A stretch of DNA of 64,000 nt, taken from assembly GCA_937867305.1 (NCBI GenBank), contig CALMKJ010000022.1:26367-90366 (forward strand), read 5' to 3'. Source of the stretch: an uncultured Ectothiorhodospiraceae bacterium (GTDB lineage: Bacteria; Pseudomonadota; Gammaproteobacteria; JAABTG01). A model generated the notes under the pieces. It had not been told where the DNA came from. It searched no databases and was given only the letters and a program-made list of their open reading frames with translations. Within the stretch, counting starts at the first letter, position 1; each line of letters begins with the position of its first letter. Positions 18,910 to 33,113 of this stretch are shown here, in pieces. A program made the translations under genes and the position numbers.

Positions 18910-19431
18910 GTGAGGCGTGTGCACGGGGCCGCCGCGGCCCTCCTCTGCATGCTGGGCACGGGCGCTATCGGGGCGGAGCTGCGCGTCGCCTATGTGAACA
19001 TGGCCAAGGTTCTGGAGGACGCCCCCCAGGCAACGGAGGCCTCGGCGAAGCTGGAGCAGTCGTTCTCCCCACGGGAGCGCGAGATCGTCGCGTTGCAGCG
19101 CGAGGTGCGCGAGCTCGAGGAGCGGCTGCTGCGGGACGGGCAGGGGATGACCGACGTGACGCGTGGTGGCCTGGAGCTGGACCTGCGCAGCCGCAAGCGG
19201 GAGTTGAAGCGCCAGCAGGACGAGTTCCGGGAGGACCTGAACCTGCGCAAGGGCCAGGAGCTGGCGGCCATCCAGCGGCTCGTGATCGACGCGATTCAGG
19301 GGCTCGCCAAGCGCGAGGGCTATGACCTGGTGCTGAGCGAAGGAGTGGTCTTTGCGAGCAGCCGCGTGGATGTCACCGACAGGGTCCTCGAGCGCCTGCG
19401 CCAGGCGGCCGAGCGCCGCGGCGGGAACTGA
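18910..19431 (+). CDS. skp: Periplasmic chaperone Skp (OmpH family)
   Basis: 173 residues. Skp holds unfolded outer-membrane proteins on their way to BamA. The GTG at 18910, preceded by GGGGGAGG, gives a good signal peptide (VRRVHGAAAALLCMLGTGAIGA|E). The mature part begins LRVAYVNMAKVLEDAPQA and forms a long charged coiled coil (about 60-130), the Skp tentacles, ending with YDLVLSEGVVFASSRVDVTDRVL. An upstream in-frame start would spoil the signal peptide. Confidence 0.93.
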   Translation: MRRVHGAAAALLCMLGTGAIGAELRVAYVNMAKVLEDAPQATEASAKLEQSFSPREREIVALQREVRELEERLLRDGQGMTDVTRGGLELDLRSRKRELKRQQDEFREDLNLRKGQELAAIQRLVIDAIQGLAKREGYDLVLSEGVVFASSRVDVTDRVLERLRQAAERRGGN

Positions 19432-19440
19432 GGGGTCGCC

Positions 19441-20490
19441 GTGGGCCTGACCCTGGGGGACCTCGCCCGTGCGATCGGGGCGGAGTTGTCGGGGGACCCC
19501 GGGCTCGTCGTCGAGCGCGTGGCGACCCTGCAGGGCGCGGACGGCGCTGCCGTCAGCTTCCTCGCCAATCGGCAGTATCGCCGCCTCCTCGGCTCCACCC
19601 GGGCTGCCGGGGTGATCCTCTCCGCCCAGGACGCACCGGCGTGCCCGGTGGCGGTCCTCGTGATGGAGAACCCCTACCTCGGGTACGCCCGGGCGGCCGC
19701 GCTGCTCGGGCCCCAGGACAGGCCGCGCAGTGGCGTGGACGGGATGGCGTGGGTGAGCCCCGAGGCCCGGGTGCACGAGACGGCCTGGGTCGGGCCCCAC
19801 GCCGTGGTCGAGTCGGGCGCGGAGGTGGGTCCCCAGGCGCAGGTGGGGCCCGGCTGCGTGGTGGCCGAGGGAGCCGTGATCGGCGCAGGCACGCGGCTCG
19901 TCGCGAACGTGACCATCGGCGCGCGGGTGAGGCTCGGTGCGCGGGTCCTGGTCCACCCCGGGGCGGTGCTCGGGGCGGACGGCTTCGGGTTTGCCCAGGC
20001 GGGCGGCACCTGGGTGAAGATCCCCCAGCTCGGCTCGGTGGTGGTCGGTGACGACGTGGAGATCGGGGCCAACACGACCATCGACCGCGGTGCCCTGGAC
20101 GACACGGTCGTCGAGGACGGAGTGAAGCTCGACAATCAGATCCAGGTCGGGCACAACTGCCACATCGGGGCGCACACGGCCATCGCGGGCTGCACCGGCA
20201 TCGCCGGCAGCGCGCACATCGGACGCCACTGCATGATTGGCGGTGGGGTCGGCGTGAACGGCCACATCGACATTTGCGACGGGGCGGTGATCTCGGGTCG
20301 GTCCGTGGTCTATCAGTCGATCACGAAGCCTGGCCAGTACGCCTCGGGCGTGCCCCTGCTGCCCCAGGAGACGTGGGCGCGGACCTTCCAGCGATTCCGC
20401 CAGCTGGAGGACCTCGCCCGCCGGGTCAAGCGGCTCGAGCAGGACGCGCCCGCGCGAGCCGCCTTTTCGGGAGCGGAGGAGGAAGAGTGA
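19441..20490 (+). CDS. lpxD: UDP-3-O-acylglucosamine N-acyltransferase LpxD
   Basis: 349 residues. It adds the N-linked hydroxyacyl chain in lipid A synthesis. An N-terminal uridine-binding domain ([20 protein letters not shown]) is followed by a left-handed beta-helix of hexapeptide repeats from about residue 100 to 300. The catalytic His is in HNCHIG (about residue 238). The C-terminal helix [20 protein letters not shown] is typical. The GTG start comes 9 bases after skp; the stop overlaps the fabZ start. Confidence 0.97.
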   Translation: MGLTLGDLARAIGAELSGDPGLVVERVATLQGADGAAVSFLANRQYRRLLGSTRAAGVILSAQDAPACPVAVLVMENPYLGYARAAALLGPQDRPRSGVDGMAWVSPEARVHETAWVGPHAVVESGAEVGPQAQVGPGCVVAEGAVIGAGTRLVANVTIGARVRLGARVLVHPGAVLGADGFGFAQAGGTWVKIPQLGSVVVGDDVEIGANTTIDRGALDDTVVEDGVKLDNQIQVGHNCHIGAHTAIAGCTGIAGSAHIGRHCMIGGGVGVNGHIDICDGAVISGRSVVYQSITKPGQYASGVPLLPQETWARTFQRFRQLEDLARRVKRLEQDAPARAAFSGAEEEE

Positions 20491-20951
20491 GCGATTCGGG
20501 CTCCAGATCCATGGACATCCACGAGGTGCGCCGGTACCTGCCGCACCGCTACCCCTTCATGCTGATCGACCGTGTCCTGGACTACGTCCCGGGGGAGTAC
20601 CTCACGGCGGTCAAGAACATCACCTACAACGAGCCGCAGTTCACCGGGCACTTCCCCGAGCGGCCCATCATGCCGGGTGTCCTCCTGATCGAGGCGATGG
20701 CCCAGACGGCCGGGATCCTGGCCCAAGTGAGCACCGGCGTGCGCGTCGACGACCGCCATCTGTACTACCTCGTGGGTGTCGACAACGCGCGCTTCAAGCG
20801 CCCGGTGGAGCCCGGTGACCAGGTCATCCTGAGGGCCGAGCTCCAGCGCGCGATCCGCGGAGTCTGGAAGTTCAGCTGCGAGGCGCGGGTCGACGGGCAG
20901 GTCGTCGCCAGCGCCGAGGTGATGTCGGTCCTGAAGGAAGTCGGCGACTGA
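20487..20951 (+). CDS. fabZ: 3-hydroxyacyl-ACP dehydratase FabZ
   Basis: 154 residues. FabZ dehydrates beta-hydroxyacyl-ACP in fatty-acid elongation and competes with LpxA for hydroxymyristoyl-[19 protein letters not shown], the catalytic His in [14 protein letters not shown], the catalytic Glu in [10 protein letters not shown] and [11 protein letters not shown] are clear. The GTG at 20487 shares GTGA with the lpxD stop and has GGAGG upstream, so it is preferred. An ATG at 20511 matches the usual N-terminus ([10 protein letters not shown]) and is possible. Confidence 0.96.
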   Translation: MSDSGSRSMDIHEVRRYLPHRYPFMLIDRVLDYVPGEYLTAVKNITYNEPQFTGHFPERPIMPGVLLIEAMAQTAGILAQVSTGVRVDDRHLYYLVGVDNARFKRPVEPGDQVILRAELQRAIRGVWKFSCEARVDGQVVASAEVMSVLKEVGD

Positions 20952-20961
20952 GGCGTCGCCC

Positions 20962-21735
20962 GTGATCCACCCGACGGCGGTCGTGGACCCCAGCGCCCGG
21001 CTGATGCCGGGCGTGAGCGTGGGGGCGTACAGCGTCATCGGTCCCGAGGTCGAGATCGGGGAGGGGACCTGGGTCGGTCCCCACGTGGTCATCAACGGCC
21101 CCACGCGGATGGGCCGCGAAAATCGGATCTATCAGTTCTCGTCCATCGGCGAGCAGGCGCAGGACAAGAAGTACTCGGGCGAGCGTACCTGGCTCGAGAT
21201 CGGCGACCGCAACGTCATCCGCGAGTACTGCACCTTGAACCGGGGCACCGCCCAGGACGCGGGCGTCACCCGGGTCGGGGACGACAACTGGCTCATGGCC
21301 TACGTGCACATCGCGCACGACTGCGTGGTCGGCTCGGGCACCGTCTTCGCGAACGGCGCGTCGCTCGCCGGGCACGTGCGGGTCGAGGACTACGCCATCC
21401 TCGGCGGCTTCGCCCTGATCTACCAGTTCTGCCGCGTGGGGGCCTACAGCCTCTGCGCGTTCGGCAGCCACGTGCGCAAGGACGTGCCGCCGTTCGTGGT
21501 CGTGGCCGGTCAGCCGGCGGAGCCCCACGGGCTGAACACGGAGGGCATGCGGCGCCGGAAGGTGCCCCAGGACACCATCGCGGCGCTCCGCCAGGCCTAC
21601 AAGGTCCTGTATCGCGACGGCCTCACGCTGGAGGACGCCCGCGTGCAGCTGGCGGAGTTCGCCTCCGCGACGCCCGACGTGGCCCGGTTGCTCGAGTTCC
21701 TGCAGGGGGAAAGCCGCCACGGGATCGTCCGCTGA
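20962..21735 (+). CDS. lpxA: UDP-N-acetylglucosamine acyltransferase LpxA
   Basis: 257 residues. LpxA starts lipid A synthesis by putting the 3-O-acyl chain on UDP-GlcNAc. It begins IHPTAVVDPSARL and continues as a beta-helix of hexapeptide repeats (IGPEVEIGEGTWVGPHVVI). The catalytic His119 is in HIAHDCVVG, equivalent to His125 in E. coli. The C-terminal helical part contains LNTEGMRRRKVP. The GTG start is 10 bases after fabZ. Confidence 0.97.
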   Translation: MIHPTAVVDPSARLMPGVSVGAYSVIGPEVEIGEGTWVGPHVVINGPTRMGRENRIYQFSSIGEQAQDKKYSGERTWLEIGDRNVIREYCTLNRGTAQDAGVTRVGDDNWLMAYVHIAHDCVVGSGTVFANGASLAGHVRVEDYAILGGFALIYQFCRVGAYSLCAFGSHVRKDVPPFVVVAGQPAEPHGLNTEGMRRRKVPQDTIAALRQAYKVLYRDGLTLEDARVQLAEFASATPDVARLLEFLQGESRHGIVR

Positions 21736-21742
21736 GGCGGGT

Positions 21743-21759
21743 CGGGGGACCCTCCCCCG
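21743..21759 (+). other. Hairpin between the lpxA stop and the lpxB coding region
   Basis: CGGGGGA - CCC - TCCCCCG forms a 7-bp stem with a 3-base loop, 8 bases after the lpxA stop codon. It ends one base before the CTG proposed as the lpxB start. It may affect lpxB translation, and its homopolymer runs are also a likely place for a sequencing slip. Confidence 0.5.
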
Positions 21760-21760
21760 G

Positions 21761-22891
21761 CTGGGCCTCGTCGCGGGTGAACTCTCCGGCGACCTGATCG
21801 GGGCGGGGCTGGTGGGCGCGCTCGCGCGGCGGCTCCCGGGCCTGTGCTGCGAGGGGATCGCGGGGCCGCAACTGCTGGCCGCCGGCTGCCAGGGCCTCTA
21901 CCCCATGGAGCGGCTCTCGGTCGTGGGCCTGGCGGAGGTGGTCCGCCGCGTTCCGGAGCTTCTGCGGGCGCGCCGGCGCCTCCTCGCGCGCTGGGCCGCG
22001 AGCCCCCCCGGGGTCTTCGTCGGGGTCGACGCCCCGGACTTCAATCTGGGCCTCGAGCGCCGGCTGCGCGCGCGGGGCGTTCCCACCGTTCACTACGTCA
22101 GCCCCTCCGTCTGGGCGTGGCGCCGCTATCGGGTACGCAAGGTCGCCCGCGCGGTGGATCGGCTGCTGGTGCTGTTCCCGTTCGAGGCCGACTTCTACGA
22201 GCGCCACGGGGTGCCGGTGCGCCTGGTGGGTCACCCGCTGGCTGACCGGATCCCCATGGAGCCCGTCGTCGCCCAGGCGCGCCGGGAGCTCGGGCTGCCG
22301 GCCGAAGGTGAGTGGGTAGCCCTCCTGCCCGGGAGCCGGGCGGGGGAGGTCGCGCGGCTCTCCGCACCGCTGCTCGGTGCGGCGGCCTGGTTGCGCGCCC
22401 GGCGCCCCGGGCTCGGTTTCCTGGTGCCCGCGGCGAGCCCGGAGACCCGGGCGGTCTTCGAGTCCGAGTGGCGCCGTGCGGGGGCGGACCTGCCCCTGCG
22501 GGTCTTCGACGGCCACAGCCGTACCGTCATGGCGGCGGCCGACGTGGTCCTGCTGGCGTCCGGCACGGCGACCCTGGAGGCGCTCCTCCTCAAACGGCCC
22601 ATGGTCGTCACCTACCGCGTGCACCCGCTGACCTACGCCCTCGCCCGACGCCTGGTTCGTGTGGCACACGTCTCGCTGCCGAACCTGCTGGCCGGCCGGG
22701 CGCTGGTGCCGGAACTCCTGCAGGACCAGGCGACCCCCGAGCGGCTGGGAGCGGCCGTGCTTCCCTTCCTGGAGGACCCCGGGGCCAGCGCCAGCCTGCA
22801 GGACGCGTTTCGGGGTCTGCACCGGACCCTGCGCCGTGGCGCCGACGACCGGGCGGCGGAGGCGGTGCTCGAGCTCCTCGGGCAGGGGTGA
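21761..22891 (+). CDS. lpxB: Lipid-A-disaccharide synthase LpxB, start codon uncertain
   Basis: About 376 residues. LpxB joins two acylated glucosamines into the lipid A disaccharide at the inner membrane. The conserved N-terminal GLVAGELSGDLIGAGL begins at base 21764. PDVF-type VFVGVDAPDFN, VHYVSPSVWAWR, ALLPGSRAGEV, LLASGTATLEALL and SLPNLLAGRALVPELLQ follow, so the enzyme body is complete. There is no in-frame ATG, GTG or TTG upstream of this motif; the first standard start is GTG 21812, which would remove it. The CTG at 21761 is used here as a placeholder, with GGGGGA of the hairpin as a possible ribosome site. Confidence 0.85.
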   Translation: MGLVAGELSGDLIGAGLVGALARRLPGLCCEGIAGPQLLAAGCQGLYPMERLSVVGLAEVVRRVPELLRARRRLLARWAASPPGVFVGVDAPDFNLGLERRLRARGVPTVHYVSPSVWAWRRYRVRKVARAVDRLLVLFPFEADFYERHGVPVRLVGHPLADRIPMEPVVAQARRELGLPAEGEWVALLPGSRAGEVARLSAPLLGAAAWLRARRPGLGFLVPAASPETRAVFESEWRRAGADLPLRVFDGHSRTVMAAADVVLLASGTATLEALLLKRPMVVTYRVHPLTYALARRLVRVAHVSLPNLLAGRALVPELLQDQATPERLGAAVLPFLEDPGASASLQDAFRGLHRTLRRGADDRAAEAVLELLGQG

Positions 22892-22897
22892 CAGGTC

Positions 22898-23476
22898 ATG
22901 CGGGGAACGGTTCTCGTGGCCGGGGTCGACGAGGTGGGAAGGGGCCCTCTCGCGGGGCCCGTCGTCACCGCAGCCGTCATCCTCGACCCGGCCCGCCCCA
23001 TCGCGGGGCTGCGCGACTCCAAGACCCTGGCACCGGCCCGCCGCGAGGCCCTGGCTCTTCTCGTTCGCGAGCGGGCGCTGGCCTGGGCGCTCGGACGGGC
23101 GGAGGTCGAGGAGATCGACCGCTGGAACATCCTGCAGGCGACCCTGCTCGCCATGGAGCGCGCCGTGCGGGCCCTGGCGGTCGCCCCGGAGAAGGTGCTC
23201 GTGGACGGCAACCGCTGCCCCCGGGTGCCGTACCCCGTCGAGGCGATCGTCGGGGGCGACGGCCTGGTCGAAGCCATCAGCGCCGCGTCGATCGTGGCCA
23301 AGGTGGCCCGGGACTCGGAGATGGTCGAGCTCGACGCCCGTTACCCCGGCTATGGGCTGGCGGGGCACAAGGGTTATCCGACCCGGGAGCACCTGGAGGC
23401 CCTCGGCCGGCTCGGTCCCGCGCCGGTCCACCGCCGCTCGTTCGGGCCCGTCGCCAGGGCGGCGCGCACCACCTGA
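22898..23476 (+). CDS. rnhB: Ribonuclease HII
   Basis: 192 residues. RNase HII cuts RNA in RNA/DNA hybrids and removes single ribonucleotides. [17 protein letters not shown] holds the first catalytic Asp and Glu plus the GRG ribonucleotide-recognition motif. [27 protein letters not shown] and [15 protein letters not shown] follow. The ATG is 6 bases after lpxB. Its position before dnaE is conserved in Gammaproteobacteria. Confidence 0.97.
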   Translation: MRGTVLVAGVDEVGRGPLAGPVVTAAVILDPARPIAGLRDSKTLAPARREALALLVRERALAWALGRAEVEEIDRWNILQATLLAMERAVRALAVAPEKVLVDGNRCPRVPYPVEAIVGGDGLVEAISAASIVAKVARDSEMVELDARYPGYGLAGHKGYPTREHLEALGRLGPAPVHRRSFGPVARAARTT

Positions 23477-23534
23477 GGGCTGCACTCGCGGCTCCTGGCG
23501 AGCCTCTCCAGCTCCCTGGTAAGGTAACCGGGTC

Positions 23535-26993
<3,459 letters not shown>

Positions 26994-27009
26994 ACGCCCG
27001 GGCCTTGCC

Positions 27010-27038
27010 TTGCCATCGGTGGGGGTGGCGTTTAATGT
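27010..27038 (+). promoter_or_regulatory. Candidate promoter before accA
   Basis: TTGCCA (27010-27015), 17 bases, then TAATGT (27033-27038) in the 82-base dnaE-accA gap, giving a leader of about 30 nt. The pattern is a reasonable sigma-70 match in GC-rich DNA but is not proof; accA may also be read through from dnaE. Confidence 0.35.
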
Positions 27039-27075
27039 CTGCGGTCTGTCCGCACGCGCAGGACCATTCCCCGGC

Positions 27076-28032
27076 ATGAACCTGAACTTTCTCGACTTCG
27101 AGCAGCCCATCGCCGAGCTCGAGGCGAAGATCGAGGAGCTGCGCTACGTCGGCAAGGACGCGGAGCTCAACATCTCGGACGAGGTCGCGCGGCTCCAGAA
27201 GAAGAGCGACGAGCTCACCCGGTCCATCTTCTCGTCGCTCTCGCCCTGGCAGGTCTCCCAGCTCGCGCGCCACCCCCAGCGCCCCTACACGCTCGACTAC
27301 GTGGACCGGATCTTCACCGATTGGCAGGAGCTGCACGGAGACCGGGCCTTTGCCGACGACCCGGCAATCGTGGGAGGGTTGGCCCGTCTCGACAAACAGC
27401 CCGTCATGGTCATCGGGCACCAGAAGGGGCGTGACACGAAGGAGAAGATCCACCGCAACTTCGGCATGCCGCGTCCCGAGGGCTATCGCAAGGCACTGCG
27501 CCTGATGCAGATGGCCGAGCGCTTCCGCCTACCGCTCATCACCTTCATCGACACGCCGGGCGCCTACCCGGGCGTGGGCGCCGAGGAGCGCGGCCAGAGC
27601 GAGGCCATAGCGCGGAACCTGTTCGTCATGTCGGAGCTGCGCACACCCGTGCTCTGCACGGTCATCGGCGAGGGGGGATCGGGGGGTGCGCTGGCCATCG
27701 GGGTCGGCGACCGGGTGCTGATGATGCAGTACGCGACTTATTCGGTGATCTCGCCGGAGGGCTGCGCCTCGATCCTCTGGAAGAGCGCGGAAAAGGCGCC
27801 CGACGCTGCCGAGGCCCTGGGGATCACCTCGGCCCGGCTGCAGGAGCTCGGTCTCGTGGACGGTGTGATCGAGGAGCCGCTCGGGGGGGCGCACCGGGAC
27901 GTGGCCGCGATGGCCGCGGCCCTGCGCGAGCGCCTCACCCAGGAGCTCGACGTCCTGAACGCCGTCCCGCTGCACGACCTCGTGGAGAGCCGCTACCGCC
28001 GGCTGAGGCAGTACGGGGCCTACCAGGGGTGA
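27076..28032 (+). CDS. accA: Acetyl-CoA carboxylase carboxyltransferase subunit alpha
   Basis: 318 residues. With AccD it transfers the carboxyl group from biotin to acetyl-CoA, the first step of fatty-acid synthesis. [97 protein letters not shown] and [11 protein letters not shown] match the family. The ATG at 27076 gives the standard start; an upstream frame to 27010 is not family-like. It ends the long cluster and is convergent with phosphoglucomutase. Confidence 0.98.
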   Translation: MNLNFLDFEQPIAELEAKIEELRYVGKDAELNISDEVARLQKKSDELTRSIFSSLSPWQVSQLARHPQRPYTLDYVDRIFTDWQELHGDRAFADDPAIVGGLARLDKQPVMVIGHQKGRDTKEKIHRNFGMPRPEGYRKALRLMQMAERFRLPLITFIDTPGAYPGVGAEERGQSEAIARNLFVMSELRTPVLCTVIGEGGSGGALAIGVGDRVLMMQYATYSVISPEGCASILWKSAEKAPDAAEALGITSARLQELGLVDGVIEEPLGGAHRDVAAMAAALRERLTQELDVLNAVPLHDLVESRYRRLRQYGAYQG

Positions 28033-28066
28033 GCCGGACTCGCGCCGGTACCCCCGTTCGACGCGC

Positions 28067-29761
<1,695 letters not shown>

Positions 29762-29798
29762 CCGGGCCACCGCAGCGTACTGCCAGGGGAGGGGCCCG

Positions 29799-31181
29799 GT
29801 GCGGTTCCACGCTATCGACGCAGGGGGAGGGAGGGTGGCCGGAAGGGAGTTTTCGTGTGCCGCGTTGGTCCGAATCCTGGGGGAGTTGCCGCCGGCGCCG
29901 CGCTACCGGGTGGCGTTCAGCGGGGGACTCGATTCCGCCGTCCTCCTCCACGCCCTGGGAGAGGTCCGCGGAGACCTTCCGGGGGTGCTCGAAGCCCTGC
30001 ACGTGAACCACGGGCTGCACGGGGACGCGGGGCGCTGGGCGGAGCACTGCCAGCGGGTCTGTGCCGGGCTCGGGGTTCCCTGCCGGGTGGTGAGGGTGGC
30101 GGATGCCGCAGGCTCGGCCGGTGAGAGCCCGGAGGCGGCCGCGCGCGCCGCGCGTTACCGGGCCTTCGCCGAGGGGCTCGAGACGGGCGACGCGGTGCTG
30201 ACCGCCCACCACCAGGACGACCAGGCAGAGACCCTGCTTCTCCATCTGCTGCGGGGGAGCGGCACCCGGGGACTGTCCGCGATGCCGGTGCGCCGTCCGC
30301 TCGGTGAGGGGTGGCTGGTGCGCCCCCTGCTCGGGTGGCCCCGGTCGGCCCTGCGTGCCTGGGCCGGGTCCCGGGGACTCGCCTGGCTCGATGACCCCAG
30401 CAACCAGGACGAGCGCTTCGAGCGCAATTTCCTGCGCCGGCAGGTGCTGCCCCTGCTCGAGACCCGTTGGCCCGGTGCCGCCCGGGTCCTGGCCCGGGAC
30501 GCCGTGCTGCAGGCCGAGGCAGCCTCCGTCCTGGAGGACCTGGCGCGGGGCGACGCACGAGGTGCCCGCGGTCCCGGCGCGGGGACGTTGTCGGTGCGGG
30601 CCCTGCTCGAGCTGTCGTCGGCCCGACGGGTCGGGGCCCTGCGGGAGTGGTTGCGCCAGCGGGGCCTGCCGCCGCCTGGAAGCGCGCATCTGGACCACGT
30701 CGTCCGCGACGTGCTGGCCGCCCGGTGGGATGCCGAGGCCCGGGTCGCCTGGCCTGGCGCCGAGGTCTGGCGCTACCGGGACACCCTTGCGGCCTTGCCC
30801 CCTGCGCCGGTGCTCTCCCCGGGGCAGGTCTGGAGCTGGCGGCCGCCGGCCCCGCTCGCCCTTCCGGCCGGCACGCTCACCGCGACGGCGACCATGGGCG
30901 AGGGGCTGGCCGCGGTGCGCGTCGCGGCCGGGCCGCTGCAGGTCCGTCTGCGCACGGGCGGGGAACGCTGCCGCCTTCCGCACCGGGCGCACACGCACGC
31001 CCTGAAGAAACTGCTGCAGGCCCAGGGTGTCTCACCGTGGGTACGCCGCTATCTGCCGCTCGTCTACCGGGGTGAAGAGTTGCTGGCCGTCGCCGATCTC
31101 TGGGTGTGCGAGCCCTGGGCCGCCGGTCCCGGCGAGGCCGGGTGGGCGCTGCGTTGGCAGCGTCCGGTGGGCTGGCCGTGA
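29799..31181 (+). CDS. tilS: tRNA(Ile)-lysidine synthetase TilS
   Basis: About 460 residues. TilS adds lysine to C34 of tRNA-Ile(CAU), switching it to read AUA. The PP-loop ATP motif FSGGLDSAVLLHAL, VNHGLHGDAGRWAEHC, TAHHQDDQAETLLLHLLRGSGTRGL and WLDDPSNQDERFERNFLRR are clear. A TilS C-terminal domain includes HALKKLLQAQGVSPWVRRYLPLVY. Two starts are plausible: GTG 29799 with GGAGG at 29788-29792, used here, and GTG 29835, also with a strong purine-rich site and closer to the family N-terminus. Confidence 0.95.
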   Translation: MRFHAIDAGGGRVAGREFSCAALVRILGELPPAPRYRVAFSGGLDSAVLLHALGEVRGDLPGVLEALHVNHGLHGDAGRWAEHCQRVCAGLGVPCRVVRVADAAGSAGESPEAAARAARYRAFAEGLETGDAVLTAHHQDDQAETLLLHLLRGSGTRGLSAMPVRRPLGEGWLVRPLLGWPRSALRAWAGSRGLAWLDDPSNQDERFERNFLRRQVLPLLETRWPGAARVLARDAVLQAEAASVLEDLARGDARGARGPGAGTLSVRALLELSSARRVGALREWLRQRGLPPPGSAHLDHVVRDVLAARWDAEARVAWPGAEVWRYRDTLAALPPAPVLSPGQVWSWRPPAPLALPAGTLTATATMGEGLAAVRVAAGPLQVRLRTGGERCRLPHRAHTHALKKLLQAQGVSPWVRRYLPLVYRGEELLAVADLWVCEPWAAGPGEAGWALRWQRPVGWP

Positions 31182-31190
31182 GGGTCGAGG

Positions 31191-31220
31191 TTGCCGAAAA
31201 TTCCACCCGGCCGCTACAGT
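31191..31220 (+). promoter_or_regulatory. Candidate sigma-70 promoter of the mla-type operon
   Basis: TTGCCG (31191-31196), 18 bases, TACAGT (31215-31220), starting just after the tilS stop. A transcript would begin near 31227, about 78 nt before the mlaC ATG. A run of A bases follows the -35 box, unusual in this GC-rich DNA. Confidence 0.5.
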
Positions 31221-31304
31221 GGCCGACGTTCGTGAGCGAGGGGGTGTAAGGTGCGAGGCCGAGGTTTCGATGCCGATGGGCGTCGCGAGGGAGGCGCGAG
31301 GGAA

Positions 31305-31970
31305 ATGGTGCGCGGGTGGCTCGGGTCGGCGATGGTGTTCTGTCTCGTGCTCCTGGCGGGGCCCGCCCCGCGCGCCGAGTCCACGGACCCCGCGACCCTC
31401 CTGGCCGGGGTGACGGACCGCCTGGTCCAGGAGGCGTCTCGTCACGGCCAGGAGTACCGGCGCGATCCGGACCGCGCCCGGGCCCTGGCCCGGGAGCTGC
31501 TGGCGCCGCTGGTGGACTTCACCGGGATCGGGAGGCGGGTGCTGGGCGCCCACGGTCGTCGGGCGTCCGCCGAGCAGCTCGACCGTTTCGCGGCGGAGTA
31601 CCGGGAATTCGTGGTCAACACCCTGGCCAGCGGCTTCGTGGAGCAGGTCGAGCGGGTGGCCCGCTATGGCCAGGGGGTGCGTTTCCTGCCGACCCGATTT
31701 GGCGACGACCAGCGCACCGCCGCCGTCCGCGGCCGCGTCACCCTGGAAGGGGGTGTGCCGCTGGAGGTGGACTTCCGGGTCCGCGAGGTCGGGGGGGCCT
31801 GGAAGGTGTACGACGTGCTGGTCGCGGGGGTCAGTCTGGTTCAAGCCAACCAGGCCGCCTTCGCGCGCGAGCTGGAGTCGGCCGGAGTCGAGGGCCTGAC
31901 GGCCCGACTGGCAAGCCGCAACCGCACGGCTGCCCCGAGCGAGGCGGGCCCGCGCGCCTGCTGCGGTTGA
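31305..31970 (+). CDS. mlaC: Periplasmic phospholipid-binding protein MlaC
   Basis: 221 residues. MlaC ferries phospholipid between the outer-membrane complex and the inner-membrane MlaFEDB transporter. The ATG at 31305 gives a clear signal peptide (MVRGWLGSAMVFCLVLLAGPAPRAES). The mature part has FTGIGRRVLGAHGRRAS, FAAEYREFVVNTLASGF and a C-terminal WKVYDVLVAGVSLVQANQAAF, which is the MlaC core. A GTG at 31251 would put 18 charged residues before the signal. It is unusual in leading the operon; in E. coli mlaC follows mlaD. Confidence 0.92.
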   Translation: MVRGWLGSAMVFCLVLLAGPAPRAESTDPATLLAGVTDRLVQEASRHGQEYRRDPDRARALARELLAPLVDFTGIGRRVLGAHGRRASAEQLDRFAAEYREFVVNTLASGFVEQVERVARYGQGVRFLPTRFGDDQRTAAVRGRVTLEGGVPLEVDFRVREVGGAWKVYDVLVAGVSLVQANQAAFARELESAGVEGLTARLASRNRTAAPSEAGPRACCG

Positions 31971-31973
31971 GCG

Positions 31974-33113
31974 GTGGCAGGCCTCTGGTTGCCCGTGGGT
32001 GGGCTCGAGGTCGATGACCCGGGCGAGGGCGACCTGCGCTGGCTCCTGAAGGGTGACTGGACCACCCGCGCGATCCCGGCGTTCGAGCCGGCGCCTCCCG
32101 CTCCCTCCCGCCGCCCCGTGCGGGTCACGGTCCATGCGGGGGGGCTCACCGCCCTCGACACCGGCGGGGCCCTCCTGCTGCAGCGGCTGGTGGACGGTCT
32201 CGGGGGGGCGGGCGTGCAGGTCGGCGTGACCGGGCTCGCCCCGGCCCACCAGCGCCTGCTGGAACTCGTGCGCTCGCGGTCTGCGGCCGCCGGGTCACCG
32301 GTGCCGCCTCCGGCCCCCGAGCCGCGCCTGGAGGCGCTGGGGCGCCAGGTCTGGCGACACCTCGCCGAGGGTTGGGCGTTGCTCGGCTTCATCGGGGAGA
32401 CCACCAGCGTGCTCGCCCGCGCCGCGGTCCGCCCGGCCCGCTTCCGGTGGCGGGCGCTCCTCGCGACGCTGCAGTCGGCCGGTGTGGAGGCCGTCCCCAT
32501 CATCTCGCTGCTGGCCTTCCTGATCGGTGTCGTGGTCGCCTACCAGGGGGGCGTGCAGCTGCGCGCCTACGGGGCGAACGTCTACGTGGTCGACCTAGTG
32601 ATCCTCATGGTGCTGCGGGAGCTCGCGCCGATGATTGCCGCGATCATCGTGGCCGGTCGCACCGGGTCGGCCTTCACCGCGCAGATCGGGTCCATGAAGG
32701 TCCACGAGGAGGTGGACGCCCTGCGCACCATCGGCATCGACCCCGTGGAACTGCTGGTGGCGCCCCGGGTCGTGGGGCTCGTCCTCGCCCTGCCGCTGCT
32801 CACCGTACTGGCCGGTCTGATGGGGGTGGCGGGCGGGATGGCCATGGCGGCGGGGCAGCTCGGGGTCGGCTTCCACGACTTCCTGCAGCGGGCGCCCCAG
32901 GCGGGCACCCTTTCCTCGTTCCTGGTGGGGATGAGCAAGGCACCCGTCTTCGCGGCCATCGTGGCTACCGTGGGGTGCTTCCAGGGCTTTCGCGTCGGCA
33001 TGGGGGCCGACAGCGTGGGACGGCACACGACGATGAGCGTCGTGCAGGCCATCTTCCTCATCATCGTGGCCGATGCGGCCTTTTCGGTCCTGTTCGGCTG
33101 GATGGGCGTCTGA
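31974..33113 (+). CDS. mlaE: MlaE-type permease with fused N-terminal STAS (MlaB-like) domain
   Basis: 379 residues. The C-terminal ~260 residues are the MlaE/YrbE permease: AVPIISLLAFLIGVVVAYQG, LMVLRELAPMIAAIIVAGR, GSAFTAQIGSMKVHEEVDAL and an end in YFLF-type hydrophobic helices (VVQAIFLIIVADAAFSVLFG). The first ~120 residues resemble a STAS domain like MlaB (VHAGGLTALDTGGALLLQRL), so one chain likely does the work of E. coli MlaE plus MlaB. The GTG start is 3 bases after mlaC; the stop abuts mlaF. Confidence 0.93.
   Translation: MAGLWLPVGGLEVDDPGEGDLRWLLKGDWTTRAIPAFEPAPPAPSRRPVRVTVHAGGLTALDTGGALLLQRLVDGLGGAGVQVGVTGLAPAHQRLLELVRSRSAAAGSPVPPPAPEPRLEALGRQVWRHLAEGWALLGFIGETTSVLARAAVRPARFRWRALLATLQSAGVEAVPIISLLAFLIGVVVAYQGGVQLRAYGANVYVVDLVILMVLRELAPMIAAIIVAGRTGSAFTAQIGSMKVHEEVDALRTIGIDPVELLVAPRVVGLVLALPLLTVLAGLMGVAGGMAMAAGQLGVGFHDFLQRAPQAGTLSSFLVGMSKAPVFAAIVATVGCFQGFRVGMGADSVGRHTTMSVVQAIFLIIVADAAFSVLFGWMGV

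Noticed and set aside
21722..21762. A frameshift as the cause of the missing lpxB start
   Set aside because: A single-base indel in the G or C run would join the other two frames, but neither offers an ATG, GTG or TTG near the junction, so an indel alone does not solve it; kept only as a sequencing-error possibility.
27993..28066. Terminator between convergent accA and pgm
   Set aside because: No stable inverted repeat with a T run could be seen in the 34-base gap.
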